DNA of 43,501 nt from Myxococcales bacterium (GCA_030681895.1 JAUXRI010000273.1:1-43501), one strand, 5' to 3'; counted from the first letter of the stretch, positions 1 to 9,132 are shown. The notes: generated by a model from the letters alone, not told the origin. A program made the numbers and translations.

Positions 1-2216
1 GAGCCGATGATGAAGTTCCACGACTGCGGGTTGATGTTGAGCGCGGCCTCCCGGTAGTTGTTGAACCAGATGGCCTGGCCCCAACCGGCGGCGCCTTCGA
101 CCATGCGGTGCAGCACCTCGGCGTGCGCGGCGACCAGGTTCTTTCGAATGTCGCCAGCCACCTTCGTCTTGTCGGTCGCGGCGTTGAGCGCCGGGCTGTT
201 GCGCGAGAGGGCGGTGCCCAGCTCGGCGAGGAAGGCGTCCTTGTTCGGGCCCGCGACCTGGGCGTCGAACTCCTTGAGGAAGCCGCCGAACGTCTGCTGC
301 TTCGTCAGCTCGGCGTTGATCTTCACTGGCGAGGTGAACGACGCCTCGGTCATGTCGCGCAGTTGGTTCGCGCCGACGCCGATCGACTGGAGCAGGTTGG
401 TCTTGTCGCGCCCGTCAGGCATCGCGATGACCTTCTGCGCGTACGCGACGTAGCTGGCCGCGTTGCCTGCCGTGACGCCCGAGCCCGAGGCGCGCTCGGC
501 GTGCGCCATGAAGCGGCTGACCGCGGCCTTGGTGCGCAGGAAGTCGCGCACGTCGTTGGCGCTGCCCGCGTCACGAACGGTGCGATCGCCGTTGCCGCCG
601 ATGTTGCGCTGGAGCTGGTCGACGCTCTCGGCGAAGCCGTCGTACTGGGTGCGAATGGCGTCGGCGACGACGCGCTGCAGCTTCGCGTCCTGCTTGGTGG
701 TGATGTTCTGGCCAGGCCAGAGGCGATCGATGAGCGCCTTGTCGACCGTGAGGCTCGGGTCGAGCTTCTTGAGGCCCTCGGCCGCCGCCCCGACGATGGC
801 GCTGCGGTCCTGCAACTTCGTGGCGGTCTCGAGCAGCTGCGCCTTCGACGGCTGGTTGTTGGCGGCAGCCCAGTCGGGCGCGGCGCTGATCAGCTCGGCG
901 AGCTCCTTGATGCGCGGCTCTCCGGACTGCTGGAACGAGGTGACGAGCGCGCTCTGGTCGGTCTCGTCGAGGTGGAAGCGGCCGCGAATCTGGCGCGCCA
1001 CGGCGCCGGCCTCGAGGGCCAGCACGCCGGTCTCACCGCCCACGTTCTCGGTGATGCCCTTCTGCACGGCGACCCGGTACATGCTCGCGGCGGCGGGCGC
1101 GACGTTGTTGGCGCTCCAGCTGCCCCAGCCGTCGCCGAGCTTCCCGGTCGCGGCCGAGTTCAGCAGCGTGTCGAAGATCTTCTGGTTCGCGCTGTCGGTG
1201 CGGCTGTCGATCTTGCGAGCGTGCTTGGTGCCCGTCGCGTCGATGGCCGTGCCTTCCTTCATGCCGATGAGCACGCGGGTGCCCTCGAACGGGTCGCGGT
1301 CGGACCCGTAGCGGATGCGCGCGCGGTACATCAGCTCGGCCTTCTGCAGGTCCTTCGTCAGCTTGCCCGTCGAGAGGTCCTTCTTCGCCATGAAGGTGTC
1401 GAAGAAGAAGTCGCGACCGACGGCGACGCGCGGCTGGCCATTGTTCGGGTTGACCTCGTAGCTGCGGCTGTCGAGGGTGAACGAGACGTACGGGTTCGCG
1501 CGGCGCAGCGCGTGCGCGTCGCTCTCCCAGCTCATCTCTTCGAGCGGCACGGTGCCGACGGTGAGCCCGGCGACGGCCTTGGAGCGCTGGAGATCGTTGA
1601 GCGAGGTGCTCGCCAGCTTGACGGTCTCGGCCGTGGTGAGGCCGGTGATGACGCGCGTGTCTTCGACCTCTTCGCCGTCGCGGCCGTAGCTGATGGGCGC
1701 GTTCTTGAGCGTCTCGGCGCTCATGTGCGGAACGTTGGTCAGGTCGACGACCTTCGGCTCGATGATCTGCAGCGTCACGCCGTCGATGGCGAGCGAGGCC
1801 TCGGGCTTGAGCTTCGCGGCCTTGCCGAACTCGGTCGTCGACGCGGCGTAGTTGTAGCGATTCCCGTCATCCATCCCCAGCGCCTTCGCCAGGTTCGAGC
1901 CCTTCGAGAAGTCGAACTGGTCGCCGGCCTTCACCTTGCCGCCGTTGACCACGTCGTCCATCGCCTGCATCAGGTCCGAGACGTAGGCGCGCAGCGGCTG
2001 GTTGGCCGAGGTGGCCTGGGCCTGCAGCTCCTTCATCGCGGCCTTGAGCGACGCGCCGTCTTTCACGACCTTCGCGCCGGCGCCCTCACCGACCTTCAGG
2101 CTCACGCCCTTCGTCTCGAGCTCCTTGCCGATGGCATCGAACCAAGCAGAACGGTCGGACTTCGAGAACAGGTCTGGGCGGAACTGGACTCCGCGCTTCA
2201 CAGTGATGCTGGGCAT
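1..2216 (-). CDS. Large protein of unknown function, 3' part beyond the left edge
   Basis: The minus-strand frame is open from an ATG at 2216 down to base 1, giving at least 738 codons without a stop; the C-terminus lies outside the window. The start is backed by a purine-rich stretch (CCAGGGGG) about 8 bases upstream. The protein begins MPSITVKRGVQFRPDLFSKS, has no signal peptide or membrane helix at the N-terminus, and is mostly alanine-rich helical sequence with a central part rich in charged residues (RARIRYGSDRDPFEGTRV). I recognise no family, catalytic motif or repeat. It is divergent from the cysteine synthase gene, and the 161-bp region between them contains a GntR-type operator-like site. 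The coding call rests on the long open frame and on sensible protein composition; the equally long plus-strand frame opposite reads as arginine-rich nonsense. Confidence 0.8.
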   Translation of the reverse strand, partial: MPSITVKRGVQFRPDLFSKSDRSAWFDAIGKELETKGVSLKVGEGAGAKVVKDGASLKAAMKELQAQATSANQPLRAYVSDLMQAMDDVVNGGKVKAGDQFDFSKGSNLAKALGMDDGNRYNYAASTTEFGKAAKLKPEASLAIDGVTLQIIEPKVVDLTNVPHMSAETLKNAPISYGRDGEEVEDTRVITGLTTAETVKLASTSLNDLQRSKAVAGLTVGTVPLEEMSWESDAHALRRANPYVSFTLDSRSYEVNPNNGQPRVAVGRDFFFDTFMAKKDLSTGKLTKDLQKAELMYRARIRYGSDRDPFEGTRVLIGMKEGTAIDATGTKHARKIDSRTDSANQKIFDTLLNSAATGKLGDGWGSWSANNVAPAAASMYRVAVQKGITENVGGETGVLALEAGAVARQIRGRFHLDETDQSALVTSFQQSGEPRIKELAELISAAPDWAAANNQPSKAQLLETATKLQDRSAIVGAAAEGLKKLDPSLTVDKALIDRLWPGQNITTKQDAKLQRVVADAIRTQYDGFAESVDQLQRNIGGNGDRTVRDAGSANDVRDFLRTKAAVSRFMAHAERASGSGVTAGNAASYVAYAQKVIAMPDGRDKTNLLQSIGVGANQLRDMTEASFTSPVKINAELTKQQTFGGFLKEFDAQVAGPNKDAFLAELGTALSRNSPALNAATDKTKVAGDIRKNLVAAHAEVLHRMVEGAAGWGQAIWFNNYREAALNINPQSWNFIIG

Positions 2217-2312
2217 GGGAACGACCCCCTGGGGAAAGTTGAGACGTCGAACGAAGAGAGAAGACCTCTTGCCACGACACCCGGAGGGGCTCAAACGCGC
2301 AACCGGATCTGC

Positions 2313-2331
2313 TGGTTCAGTGGTTGAACCA
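2313..2331. promoter_or_regulatory. GntR/FCD-type operator upstream of cysteine synthase (candidate)
   Basis: The sequence is TGGTTCAGTGGTTGAACCA. It contains a perfect palindrome, TGGTT-G-AACCA (2321-2331), preceded by an extra TGGTT half-site one 8-bp period upstream. This fits the TGGTnnnACCA pattern of FadR-subfamily regulators. The same 19-mer, with two changes, directly precedes the GntR-family gene at 10261. The site ends 46 bp before the cysteine synthase ATG and lies about 96 bp before the divergent start at 2216. Binding by the GntR protein is inferred. Confidence 0.55.
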
Positions 2332-2377
2332 CTTCGCCACAGTGGCCGGCGGGCGTCCGAGCCCATAGGAGCGGGCC

Positions 2378-3355
2378 ATGGCTGCCACCCTGTGGGACTC
2401 CGTCGGCAACACGCCCTTGCTCGCGCTCGGCTCGCTCTCGAAGCGCACCGGCTGCGAGCTGTTCGGCAAGGCCGAGTTCATGAACCCGGGCGGGAGCATC
2501 AAGGACCGCGCGGCGAAGGGCATGATCCGCGACGCCGAGCGCAGGGGGCTCCTCACGCCCGGCGCCACCATCGTCGAGGGCACGGCCGGCAACACCGGCA
2601 TCGGGCTCGCGGTGCTGGGCATCGAGCGGGGGTACCGCGTCGTCGTCACGATGCCGGACAACCAGGCGCGCGAGAAATACGACTACCTCGAGGCGATGGG
2701 GGTCGACGTGCGCAAGGTGCCCGTGGTGCCCTTCGTGAACCCCGCCCACTTCTACCATCAGGCCCGCATCCTCTCGGAGCAGCACGGCTGGTTCTGGGCG
2801 AACCAGTTCGAGAACCCCTCCAACGGCGACTTTCACTACGAGACGACCGGCAAAGAAGTCTGGGAGCAGCTCGAGGGCCGCGTCGACGTGCTGGTGTCGT
2901 CGGTCGGCACCGGCGGCACGCTGGGCGGCGTCTCGCGCTACCTGAAGGAGAAGAACCCGAAGCTCGAGGTGGTGTTGCTCGACCCGCTCGGCTCGGGCCT
3001 CTACTCGTACGTGAAGGACGGCAAGGTCGAGGGCTCGGGCAGCTCGATCACCGAGGGCATCGGCATCATGCGCCTCACCGAGAACTTCAAGCGCGCGCGC
3101 ATCGACTCGGCGTTGCGCGTCACCGATCAAGAGATGATCGAGATGCTGTACCACCTGGCTCGCACCGACGCGTTGCTGGTCGGCACCAGCGCTGCGCTCA
3201 ACGTGCGCGGCGCGTACGAGGTCGCCAGGAAATATCAGGGCTCGGGCAAGCGCATCGTCACGTTCCTCTGCGACCACGGCAGCCGGTACACCTCGAAGGT
3301 CTTGAACCCCGAGTTCCTGGCGTCGAAGTCGCTGACGGTGGCGCCGCTCCCGTGA
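2378..3355 (+). CDS. cysK: Cysteine synthase (O-acetylserine sulfhydrylase), PLP-dependent
   Basis: This 325-residue cytosolic enzyme of the fold-type II PLP family is expected to make L-cysteine from O-acetylserine and sulfide. The PLP lysine is Lys42 in NPGGSIKDRAA. The substrate loop EGTAGNTGIG lies at about 68-77, and the phosphate-binding loop SVGTGGTLGG near 180. The closing segment FLCDHGSRYTSKVLN is typical of the group. Length is normal and there is no regulatory CBS domain. The ATG is preceded by an AGGAG box (ATAGGAGCGGGCC). Serine O-acetyltransferase, which supplies the substrate, is encoded 32 kb away at 35082-35948. A GntR-type operator lies just upstream, so expression may be tied to the regulator at 10261. 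A cystathionine beta-synthase role is a less likely alternative. Confidence 0.9.
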   Translation: MAATLWDSVGNTPLLALGSLSKRTGCELFGKAEFMNPGGSIKDRAAKGMIRDAERRGLLTPGATIVEGTAGNTGIGLAVLGIERGYRVVVTMPDNQAREKYDYLEAMGVDVRKVPVVPFVNPAHFYHQARILSEQHGWFWANQFENPSNGDFHYETTGKEVWEQLEGRVDVLVSSVGTGGTLGGVSRYLKEKNPKLEVVLLDPLGSGLYSYVKDGKVEGSGSSITEGIGIMRLTENFKRARIDSALRVTDQEMIEMLYHLARTDALLVGTSAALNVRGAYEVARKYQGSGKRIVTFLCDHGSRYTSKVLNPEFLASKSLTVAPLP

Positions 3356-3442
3356 CGTGTGAGGCCGTGGCCGCGCCGTCCACAAGGGCGGCTCGACGGG
3401 GCCCTTCGGCTGCGGAAACGGCGCGATGACGACGCTGGCGCG

Positions 3443-5008
3443 TCAGTTCCGCTTCTCGAGCAGTTGGCCAATCTCTTCGACGAGCAGCTTCTCGGCCTGG
3501 TGCTCTCTTCGGAGCGCCTCGAGACGCTTCGGGTCGACGCTCTTCGTCTCGCGCATCTTCGCCACGTCGCGGTACGCCTGCGCGGTCGCGCTCGAGAGCT
3601 GCTCAGCCTTGCGTTTGCGCGCGAGCGCCTCGGAGCTGCCCGCCGTGAAGCTGTCGAGCTGCCCGAAGTGTTTGTCCCACGTCGCGGGGTCGGCCGGCCC
3701 ACCAGCGACGGAGGGGATCGACTGGGCGATGGCCACGTACGCCCAGGTCGGCACCGGCAACGGCTTGCCCGCATACCAGGCGGTGAAGTCGATCACCTCG
3801 TGGCCCTCGACGACGAAGCCCGAGACCTCGACGCCCGAGCGCAGCGTGAAGCTGAAGTGCCCGCGCGTCGGCAGCTTCTCGGTGCCCACGAGGACGACGG
3901 CGTTGTTCTTTCGCGGCCCCTCGGTCACCACGCCCGCTCTCGACAGCATCACCGGCCCGCCCAGCTCGATGACGGCGGCGGTCAGGTTCGGGCCCGTCTC
4001 ACGGCCAAAGCGGCGCACCTCGTTCACCTCGCCGCTGAGCTCGAGCAGCTCGCCGGTCGGCTTGCGGAGCACCAGGTGGTTGACCGTCTGCGAGCGCAGG
4101 GCCTCGTCGAGTCCAAAGTCGCCCCCGCGGTGCCACGCGAGCGTGTTGCGGAACTCGTCGAGCACGTCGTTGAGGTGGTTGAAGTCGCGCGCCACGAAGA
4201 GCTGCGGCTGCATGCGGGTGATGTCGTAGGCCGTGGTGGTGCAGACCATCGACAGCGGCACCTTGCGCACGGAGTCGGTCAGGCAGTGCTCTGCTTCTCC
4301 GATGCTCGAGAGGAGCCCCGCGCCATACAGCTTGGGCTGCTCGGGCGTGCCGACCATGCCGTACTCGGCCGTCCACCAGTACAGCCGGCTCGCGCGCGTC
4401 GACTCCGAGACGTAGCGCACCGAAGCGGCCGCCGCCTGGAGCCGGTTCTCTGCGTGCACCACGTCTTCGCGCGTCGAGAACGGGTCTTCTTTCACCACCG
4501 AGACGTTGCGAATCGCCTCGAACATCGCGCGATCTTCCGCCGACGCGATGGCCTTGAAGCCGACCTCTCCAGCCGCTTTGAGGAACCGCGCGTATGCCGC
4601 GTCGGCGATGATCGGCGCGTGGCCGGCCGACTCGTGCACGATGTCGGGCGCCGGCGTGTAGGCGATGTGCTCGTGGCTGCGAATGTCGGCCGCGATGGCC
4701 AATACGCCGCGGGCCTGCATCTCGGTGAACACGGCAGGGGGAATGAAGCCGCGCACGCCCACGGCGCTCCACCCCAGCGGCGCCAGCTTCTCGTTCATCG
4801 TCTCGAGCCGGGGAATGCGCTCGAGGTCGATGCCGGTCGCGTCGAGGCCCTGCAGGTAGACGGAGTGCGCGCGGCCATCGAGGTGGGAGCGCAGCCGGTT
4901 CAGGATGTGCCGCCACACCGCCTGGTCGCGGGGCGTGTACGAGGCGTACTCCTGATCGACGACGTAGCGCTGCAGGTGTGAGGGCAGGGTGGTCGCGGGG
5001 CGTTCCAT
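3443..5008 (-). CDS. phhA: Phenylalanine 4-hydroxylase, long form
   Basis: This predicted non-heme iron, pterin-dependent aromatic amino acid hydroxylase would convert phenylalanine to tyrosine. The iron ligands are visible as His125 and His130 in PDIVHESAGHAPI and Glu215 in YWWTAEYG, the usual two-His/one-Glu facial triad. With 521 residues it is about twice the length of the short proteobacterial enzymes. The extra roughly 200 residues are C-terminal, end in charged helical sequence, and contain no domain I can name. I chose the ATG at 5008 because the open frame upstream translates into arginine-rich filler and an AAGG box lies about 8 bases before this ATG. Its promoter region is shared with the divergent sensor kinase gene at 5185. 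Confidence 0.9.
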   Translation of the reverse strand: MERPATTLPSHLQRYVVDQEYASYTPRDQAVWRHILNRLRSHLDGRAHSVYLQGLDATGIDLERIPRLETMNEKLAPLGWSAVGVRGFIPPAVFTEMQARGVLAIAADIRSHEHIAYTPAPDIVHESAGHAPIIADAAYARFLKAAGEVGFKAIASAEDRAMFEAIRNVSVVKEDPFSTREDVVHAENRLQAAAASVRYVSESTRASRLYWWTAEYGMVGTPEQPKLYGAGLLSSIGEAEHCLTDSVRKVPLSMVCTTTAYDITRMQPQLFVARDFNHLNDVLDEFRNTLAWHRGGDFGLDEALRSQTVNHLVLRKPTGELLELSGEVNEVRRFGRETGPNLTAAVIELGGPVMLSRAGVVTEGPRKNNAVVLVGTEKLPTRGHFSFTLRSGVEVSGFVVEGHEVIDFTAWYAGKPLPVPTWAYVAIAQSIPSVAGGPADPATWDKHFGQLDSFTAGSSEALARKRKAEQLSSATAQAYRDVAKMRETKSVDPKRLEALRREHQAEKLLVEEIGQLLEKRN

Positions 5009-5101
5009 GCGGCGCCTTGTCGCTTCGAGGTGGGCCTCAAGGCAAGGGCTTGCGTTCGCGAACGGGGAGTGTGTTCGGCGCGCCGCGCCACGCCCGACTC
5101 C

Positions 5102-5183
5102 ATCGGCGCCGGACAATCGGCGCCGAGCCTGTGGTCGCAGAGGAACCCACACCCGCACACGGACTTTGGCTAGCATCGGCGCC
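5102..5183. repeat. Three copies of ATCGGCGCC in the phhA/kinase intergenic region
   Basis: The 9-mer ATCGGCGCC starts at 5102, 5116 and 5175. The first two copies are part of the perfect 8-bp palindrome CGGCGCCG (5104-5111 and 5118-5125), spaced 14 bp apart. The third ends one base before the GTG start at 5185. The arrangement could be a regulator binding array serving one or both divergent genes, but GC-rich 9-mers repeat by chance more easily in this genome. Confidence 0.3.
5167..5176 (+). promoter_or_regulatory. Candidate -10 element just before the sensor kinase start
   Basis: The sequence TGGCTAGCAT contains TAGCAT, which fits TAnnnT, and ends 8 bases before the GTG at 5185. Transcription starting 7 or 8 bases after it would give an essentially leaderless mRNA. 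No convincing -35 box is seen. The spacing matches the elements before 38739 and 43251. Confidence 0.3.
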
Positions 5184-5184
5184 C

Positions 5185-7143
5185 GTGGAGACTCCCGTTC
5201 CGGTGCGGCCGGTGTTCGTCGAGCCTGGTGGCCTGTTTCAGCCGCAGGTGCGCGACCTGCTGGAGCGCGCGCAGGTGCCCATCGCGAGCGAGGTGACTGC
5301 CGCCGTCGACGTCGCGGTGTGTGACGTCACCACGGCCGAGGGGCTCGAGCGGAAGCGGGCGTTGATGATGCGTGTGCCCCGCCTCGGCGTGCTGGTCATC
5401 TCGCGAGGCGACCTCGCGCTCGAGAGCGCCGTGCTCGAGGTCGTCACTCCCGAGTCGCTCGAGTCAGAGCTCATTCCCCGGTTGAGCCGGCTGCGCGCCC
5501 GGCTCGTCAGCCAGCAGGACGCGGTGGCCCGGCAGCGCGATTTGAAGGTGCTCCTCGAGCTCACCGCCCGCTACGCCGAGGCGACCGACGTCGAGGAGCT
5601 GCTGCACGACGTCACCCGGAAGCTGGCCGAAGACTTCGACATCGATCGCGCCACGCTGGTGATGGTCGACGTCGAGAAGCAGCTCGGCACCATCGTCGCC
5701 GCCTCGGACGACGCGTCGCTGAAGGATCTGCGGGTCGAGCTCTCGCGCTACCCCGAGATTCGCGAAGCGGTGCGCACCGGCAAGCCCGTCATCCTCGAAG
5801 ACGCGCCGTCCCACCCGCTCCTCGAAGACGTCAAGGAGTCGGTGAAGGCGCGCAACATTCGCAACATCGCCGCGTTCCCGCTCATCGTCAGCGGCAAGGT
5901 GCTCAGCGTGTTGCTGGTGCGGCGCTCGTCGGCCCGCGGCGCGTTCAACCCACGTGAGATCGACTTCCTCACCACGGTGGCCCACGCGACGGCCATCGCG
6001 TTCCGCAACATTCGCCAGCTCGACCGTGAGCGCGGCAAACGTGAGCTCGAGAAGACCGCGCGCCTCGCCGCCGAGGAGCGCGTGCACGAGCTGGGGCGCT
6101 ACGCCTCGTATTTTTCGCACCTCTCGGACGGTGTCGCGATTCTCGACGGCCGCGCCTGCGTGTTGTCGCTCAACCCGGCTGGGCAGAAGCTGCTCGACCT
6201 CTCGCCGACCGACTTCTTCGGGCGCCACGTCAACTCGCTCACCAACCCGACCGACGATGGGCTGCTCCTCGACGTCCTCTATTCTGTGTCGAAGGGCCAG
6301 GTCAGAACCGACGTCGACCTGCACGTGCGCACCGGAGCCGGGCGCCGGCTGACCCTGGCCATCTCGGCCGCCCCGCTGTCGGGTGACGCTGGAGAAGGCG
6401 TCGCCATCGTCACCATGCGTGACGTCACGCGGCAACGGCAGATGGCCGACGAGCTTCGCCGCACCAAGGAGTACCTCGAGCGCCTCATCGACTCGAGCGT
6501 CGACGCCATCATCGCCGCCGACATGAAGGGCAACCTCACGCTCTTCAACAAGGCCGCAGAAGACGTCACCGGCTATCGGAGCGAGAACGTCATCGGCAAG
6601 CTGCACGTGACGCGGCTCTACCCCGACGGCATCGCGCGTGACGTCATGGCCCGGCTCCGCTCTGGAGAGCACGGCGGCCCCGGCCGGCTCGCGCAGTCGC
6701 GCTACGAGATCGTCAGCCACACCGGCGAGCGCATTCCCGTCAACATGACCGCCAGCATCATCATGGACGGCACCCACGAGGTCGGCACCGTCGGGCTCTT
6801 CACCGACCTTCGCGACCGGCTGAACCTCGAGCGCAAGCTGACCGACGTCGAGGCCCGTCTGCTCGAGAGCGAGAAGAACGCCGTCATCGTCGCGCTGGCC
6901 GGCACGACGGCCCACGAGCTCAACCAGCCGCTCACCTCGGTCACCGGCTACGCCGAATTGCTCAAGCGCAAGCTCAAAGGCGACGATCCCTCGACCAAGT
7001 ACGTCGACATCATCTACCGGGAGGCGGAGCGAATGGCTGAGATCGTCCGCAAGATTGGTAAGATCACCCGGTACGAGACCACGACGTACGTGGGCACCTC
7101 GCAGATCGTCGACCTCGACAAGGCGTCGTCGCATGAAGAGTGA
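5185..7143 (+). CDS. PAS/GAF sensor with HisKA-like domain but no ATPase domain
   Basis: The product has 652 residues. Residues 1-100 look like a divergent receiver domain (VDVAVCDVTTAEG, with Asp at the expected phosphorylation place). A GAF domain follows at about 125-270, two PAS domains at about 300-540, and a dimerisation/phosphoacceptor helix with His577 in TTAHELNQPLTSVTGYAELL. The protein stops about 75 residues after that histidine, so the N, G1, F and G2 boxes of a kinase ATPase domain are all absent. No frameshift is needed to explain this, because the next gene starts inside its last codons (overlap 7133-7143) and begins with a fresh sensor region. The GTG start at 5185 is preferred because upstream sequence is filler. 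It may be phosphorylated by, or dimerise with, its neighbour. Confidence 0.8.
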   Translation: METPVPVRPVFVEPGGLFQPQVRDLLERAQVPIASEVTAAVDVAVCDVTTAEGLERKRALMMRVPRLGVLVISRGDLALESAVLEVVTPESLESELIPRLSRLRARLVSQQDAVARQRDLKVLLELTARYAEATDVEELLHDVTRKLAEDFDIDRATLVMVDVEKQLGTIVAASDDASLKDLRVELSRYPEIREAVRTGKPVILEDAPSHPLLEDVKESVKARNIRNIAAFPLIVSGKVLSVLLVRRSSARGAFNPREIDFLTTVAHATAIAFRNIRQLDRERGKRELEKTARLAAEERVHELGRYASYFSHLSDGVAILDGRACVLSLNPAGQKLLDLSPTDFFGRHVNSLTNPTDDGLLLDVLYSVSKGQVRTDVDLHVRTGAGRRLTLAISAAPLSGDAGEGVAIVTMRDVTRQRQMADELRRTKEYLERLIDSSVDAIIAADMKGNLTLFNKAAEDVTGYRSENVIGKLHVTRLYPDGIARDVMARLRSGEHGGPGRLAQSRYEIVSHTGERIPVNMTASIIMDGTHEVGTVGLFTDLRDRLNLERKLTDVEARLLESEKNAVIVALAGTTAHELNQPLTSVTGYAELLKRKLKGDDPSTKYVDIIYREAERMAEIVRKIGKITRYETTTYVGTSQIVDLDKASSHEE

Positions 7144-9067
7144 GTCTCAGCTCAGACCGTTCGCGACCTCCGGGCCCGCCGCCGACGCCTTCCAGGCGTT
7201 CTTCGACATGGTCGATGCGCCCGCGGCCCTCTGCGATCTCTCCCTCACCATCCTCACCGCCAACGCCGCCTTCGAGGTGCTGACGGGCCGCAAGAACGTG
7301 GTGGGCGTGCCGCTCGGCGAGGCGCTCGGGTCGGACGGCATCACGCGGCCCGACGAAGAGCGGCCGGTCGACCTCGACGTCGTGCTCAAGAGCGGGCAGC
7401 ACGTGACGCTCACCGTGAGTCGACGCGGAGAGACGATCGCCGTGGTGGCCCGCCGGCTCTCGCCGATGCTCGACTCACTCGCTGCGGCGGGGCGCGCCCT
7501 CATCGAGCAGGCGCGGGTCGAGTCGCAGCTCCTCGAGATCGGCCGCAACGTCGCGGGCTCCACCGGTGAAGAGGAGCTGGTGGCCACGGTCGCCAGGGGC
7601 GTCAAAGGCCTCTTCCCGGGCCGCACCTTCGTGGTGCGCATCGTCGACCCACGCACCTGCGCGTTGACCTCGCTCTACGCCGAGGGCCGTCTGCGGGACG
7701 GTCAGCGCGACGTCTTCCACCTGCGGCGCTCGATGGTCGAGAAGACGCACCTCGAGACCGGGCACCTGCCGAGCGACAAGGTCGTCGTCACCACGCAAGA
7801 GCTGCCGCTCGTCTTCACGGGGAGCGTCAGGGGAATCGCCGCGCCGCTGGTCGCCTCGGGGCAGCTGGTCGGCGCCATCAACGTCGAGTACCCGCCCGGG
7901 CTCACCGCCGACGTCCTCGCCGACGAGCGCGTGCTCATTCAGCTCGCCAACCAGGTCGCCGTCGCGGTGCGAAACGCCAAGCTCATCGACGAGCTCACGT
8001 TCGTGCGGAAATACCTCGAGGAGCTGATCGAGAACGGCAACGCCCTCATCGTGGTGACCAACCGCGAGGGGAAGGTCGTCGTCTTCAACCGCGCGCTCAC
8101 TCAGCTGACGGGGTGGACGAAGGCCGACGTCCTGGGCCGCGACTTCTACGAGCTGGTCGCTCCGAAGATGAAGCTGAACATGCTGCGCGTCTTCACCGAT
8201 GCCCTCGTGGGCCAGTCGCAGTCGGCGTTCGAGACGGCCCTCGTCACTCACGATGGCCGCGAGGCGCGGGTGACCCTGGCCTCGAGCGCGGTCGTCAGCC
8301 AGGCAGGAGACATCGAGGGCGTCATCGCCATCGGGCAGGATCTCTCGCGCATGCGCGACCTCGAGAAGCGCGTCGTGCAGGCCGAGAAGCTCGCGTCGCT
8401 CGGGCAGCTCGCCGCGTCGGTGGTGCACGAGATCAACAACCCGATGACGGCGGTGGCGACCTACGCCGACGCGCTGTTGAGCCGGGCCTCGACGTCGCTC
8501 ACGGCCGACCCGAACGACGTGAGCAAGTACCGGAAGATCGTCGAGAACACCGACCGGGTGCTGCGCTTCACCAGAGACCTCGTCAGCTACGCCCGCCCGG
8601 CCCAGGACACGCCCGAAGAGGTCGACGTCAACCAGACCGTCGATCGCGCGATCGGCTTCTGCGAGCACGTGCTCCAGAAGCACGGGGTGACGCTCGATCG
8701 TCAGTTCGGAGAGGTGCCGCGCTTCATGGCCGTGCGGCAGAACCTGGTGCAGGTGTTCATCAACCTCATCACCAACGCCTGCCACGCCACGCCCAGCGGC
8801 GGCCGAATCACCGTCAGCACCCTCGTGCAGGACTCCCAGGTGCTGGTCGAGATTCGCGACACCGGCGCGGGCATGCCCGCCGACGTCCAGAGCCGGGTCT
8901 TCGAGCCCTTCTTCACCACCAAGCCCGACGGCAAGGGCACCGGCCTCGGCCTGTCGATCGTTCAGGGCATCGTCGAGAACCACGGCGGGCGCATCGGCGT
9001 CGAGAGCACGCCGGGGAAGGGCTCGGTCTTCAGCATCGTGCTGCCGATGGTGCGGGCCGGCTCGTGA
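7133..9067 (+). CDS. Sensor histidine kinase (PAS-GAF-PAS-HisKA-HATPase)
   Basis: This is a complete cytosolic histidine kinase of 644 residues. A short PAS domain (about 20-120) is followed by a GAF domain (about 135-290), a second PAS (about 295-415), a HisKA domain with His432 in SVVHEINNPMTAVATYADAL, and a HATPase domain. The ATPase boxes are visible: NLITNACHA (N), DTGAGMP (G1), FEPFFTT (F) and GTGLGLSIV (G2). There is no membrane segment, so it senses an intracellular signal. The ATG at 7133 overlaps the previous gene by 11 bases, implying translational coupling and joint function. No response regulator is encoded next to it, so the partner regulator must be elsewhere, or the receiver-like domain of the preceding protein is its target. 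Confidence 0.92.
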   Translation: MKSESQLRPFATSGPAADAFQAFFDMVDAPAALCDLSLTILTANAAFEVLTGRKNVVGVPLGEALGSDGITRPDEERPVDLDVVLKSGQHVTLTVSRRGETIAVVARRLSPMLDSLAAAGRALIEQARVESQLLEIGRNVAGSTGEEELVATVARGVKGLFPGRTFVVRIVDPRTCALTSLYAEGRLRDGQRDVFHLRRSMVEKTHLETGHLPSDKVVVTTQELPLVFTGSVRGIAAPLVASGQLVGAINVEYPPGLTADVLADERVLIQLANQVAVAVRNAKLIDELTFVRKYLEELIENGNALIVVTNREGKVVVFNRALTQLTGWTKADVLGRDFYELVAPKMKLNMLRVFTDALVGQSQSAFETALVTHDGREARVTLASSAVVSQAGDIEGVIAIGQDLSRMRDLEKRVVQAEKLASLGQLAASVVHEINNPMTAVATYADALLSRASTSLTADPNDVSKYRKIVENTDRVLRFTRDLVSYARPAQDTPEEVDVNQTVDRAIGFCEHVLQKHGVTLDRQFGEVPRFMAVRQNLVQVFINLITNACHATPSGGRITVSTLVQDSQVLVEIRDTGAGMPADVQSRVFEPFFTTKPDGKGTGLGLSIVQGIVENHGGRIGVESTPGKGSVFSIVLPMVRAGS

Positions 9068-9132
9068 AGTTCCCGCAGGGCCCCTCGTCTTGATCGCTGA
9101 CGTTTCCTTCCGGGGCCGTTAGAAGGCAGGCC

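Noticed and set aside
58..71. TTGTTGAACCA, similar to the GntR operator
   Set aside because: It lies inside the coding sequence of the first gene, has one mismatch in the palindrome and lacks the upstream half-site.
2254..2270. Small hairpin AAGAG-N7-CTCTT upstream of cysteine synthase
   Set aside because: A 5-bp stem is too short to be meaningful without comparative data.
108..2327. 739-residue open frame on the plus strand opposite the first gene
   Set aside because: It translates into Arg/Val/Leu-rich low-complexity sequence typical of the antisense frame of GC-rich genes; the minus-strand frame gives a balanced protein with a ribosome-binding site.
4978..5184. Upstream extension of the first sensor protein
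   Set aside because: The extra 69 residues are Arg/Gly-rich filler overlapping the divergent phhA start; the GTG at 5185 is followed by sensible domain sequence.
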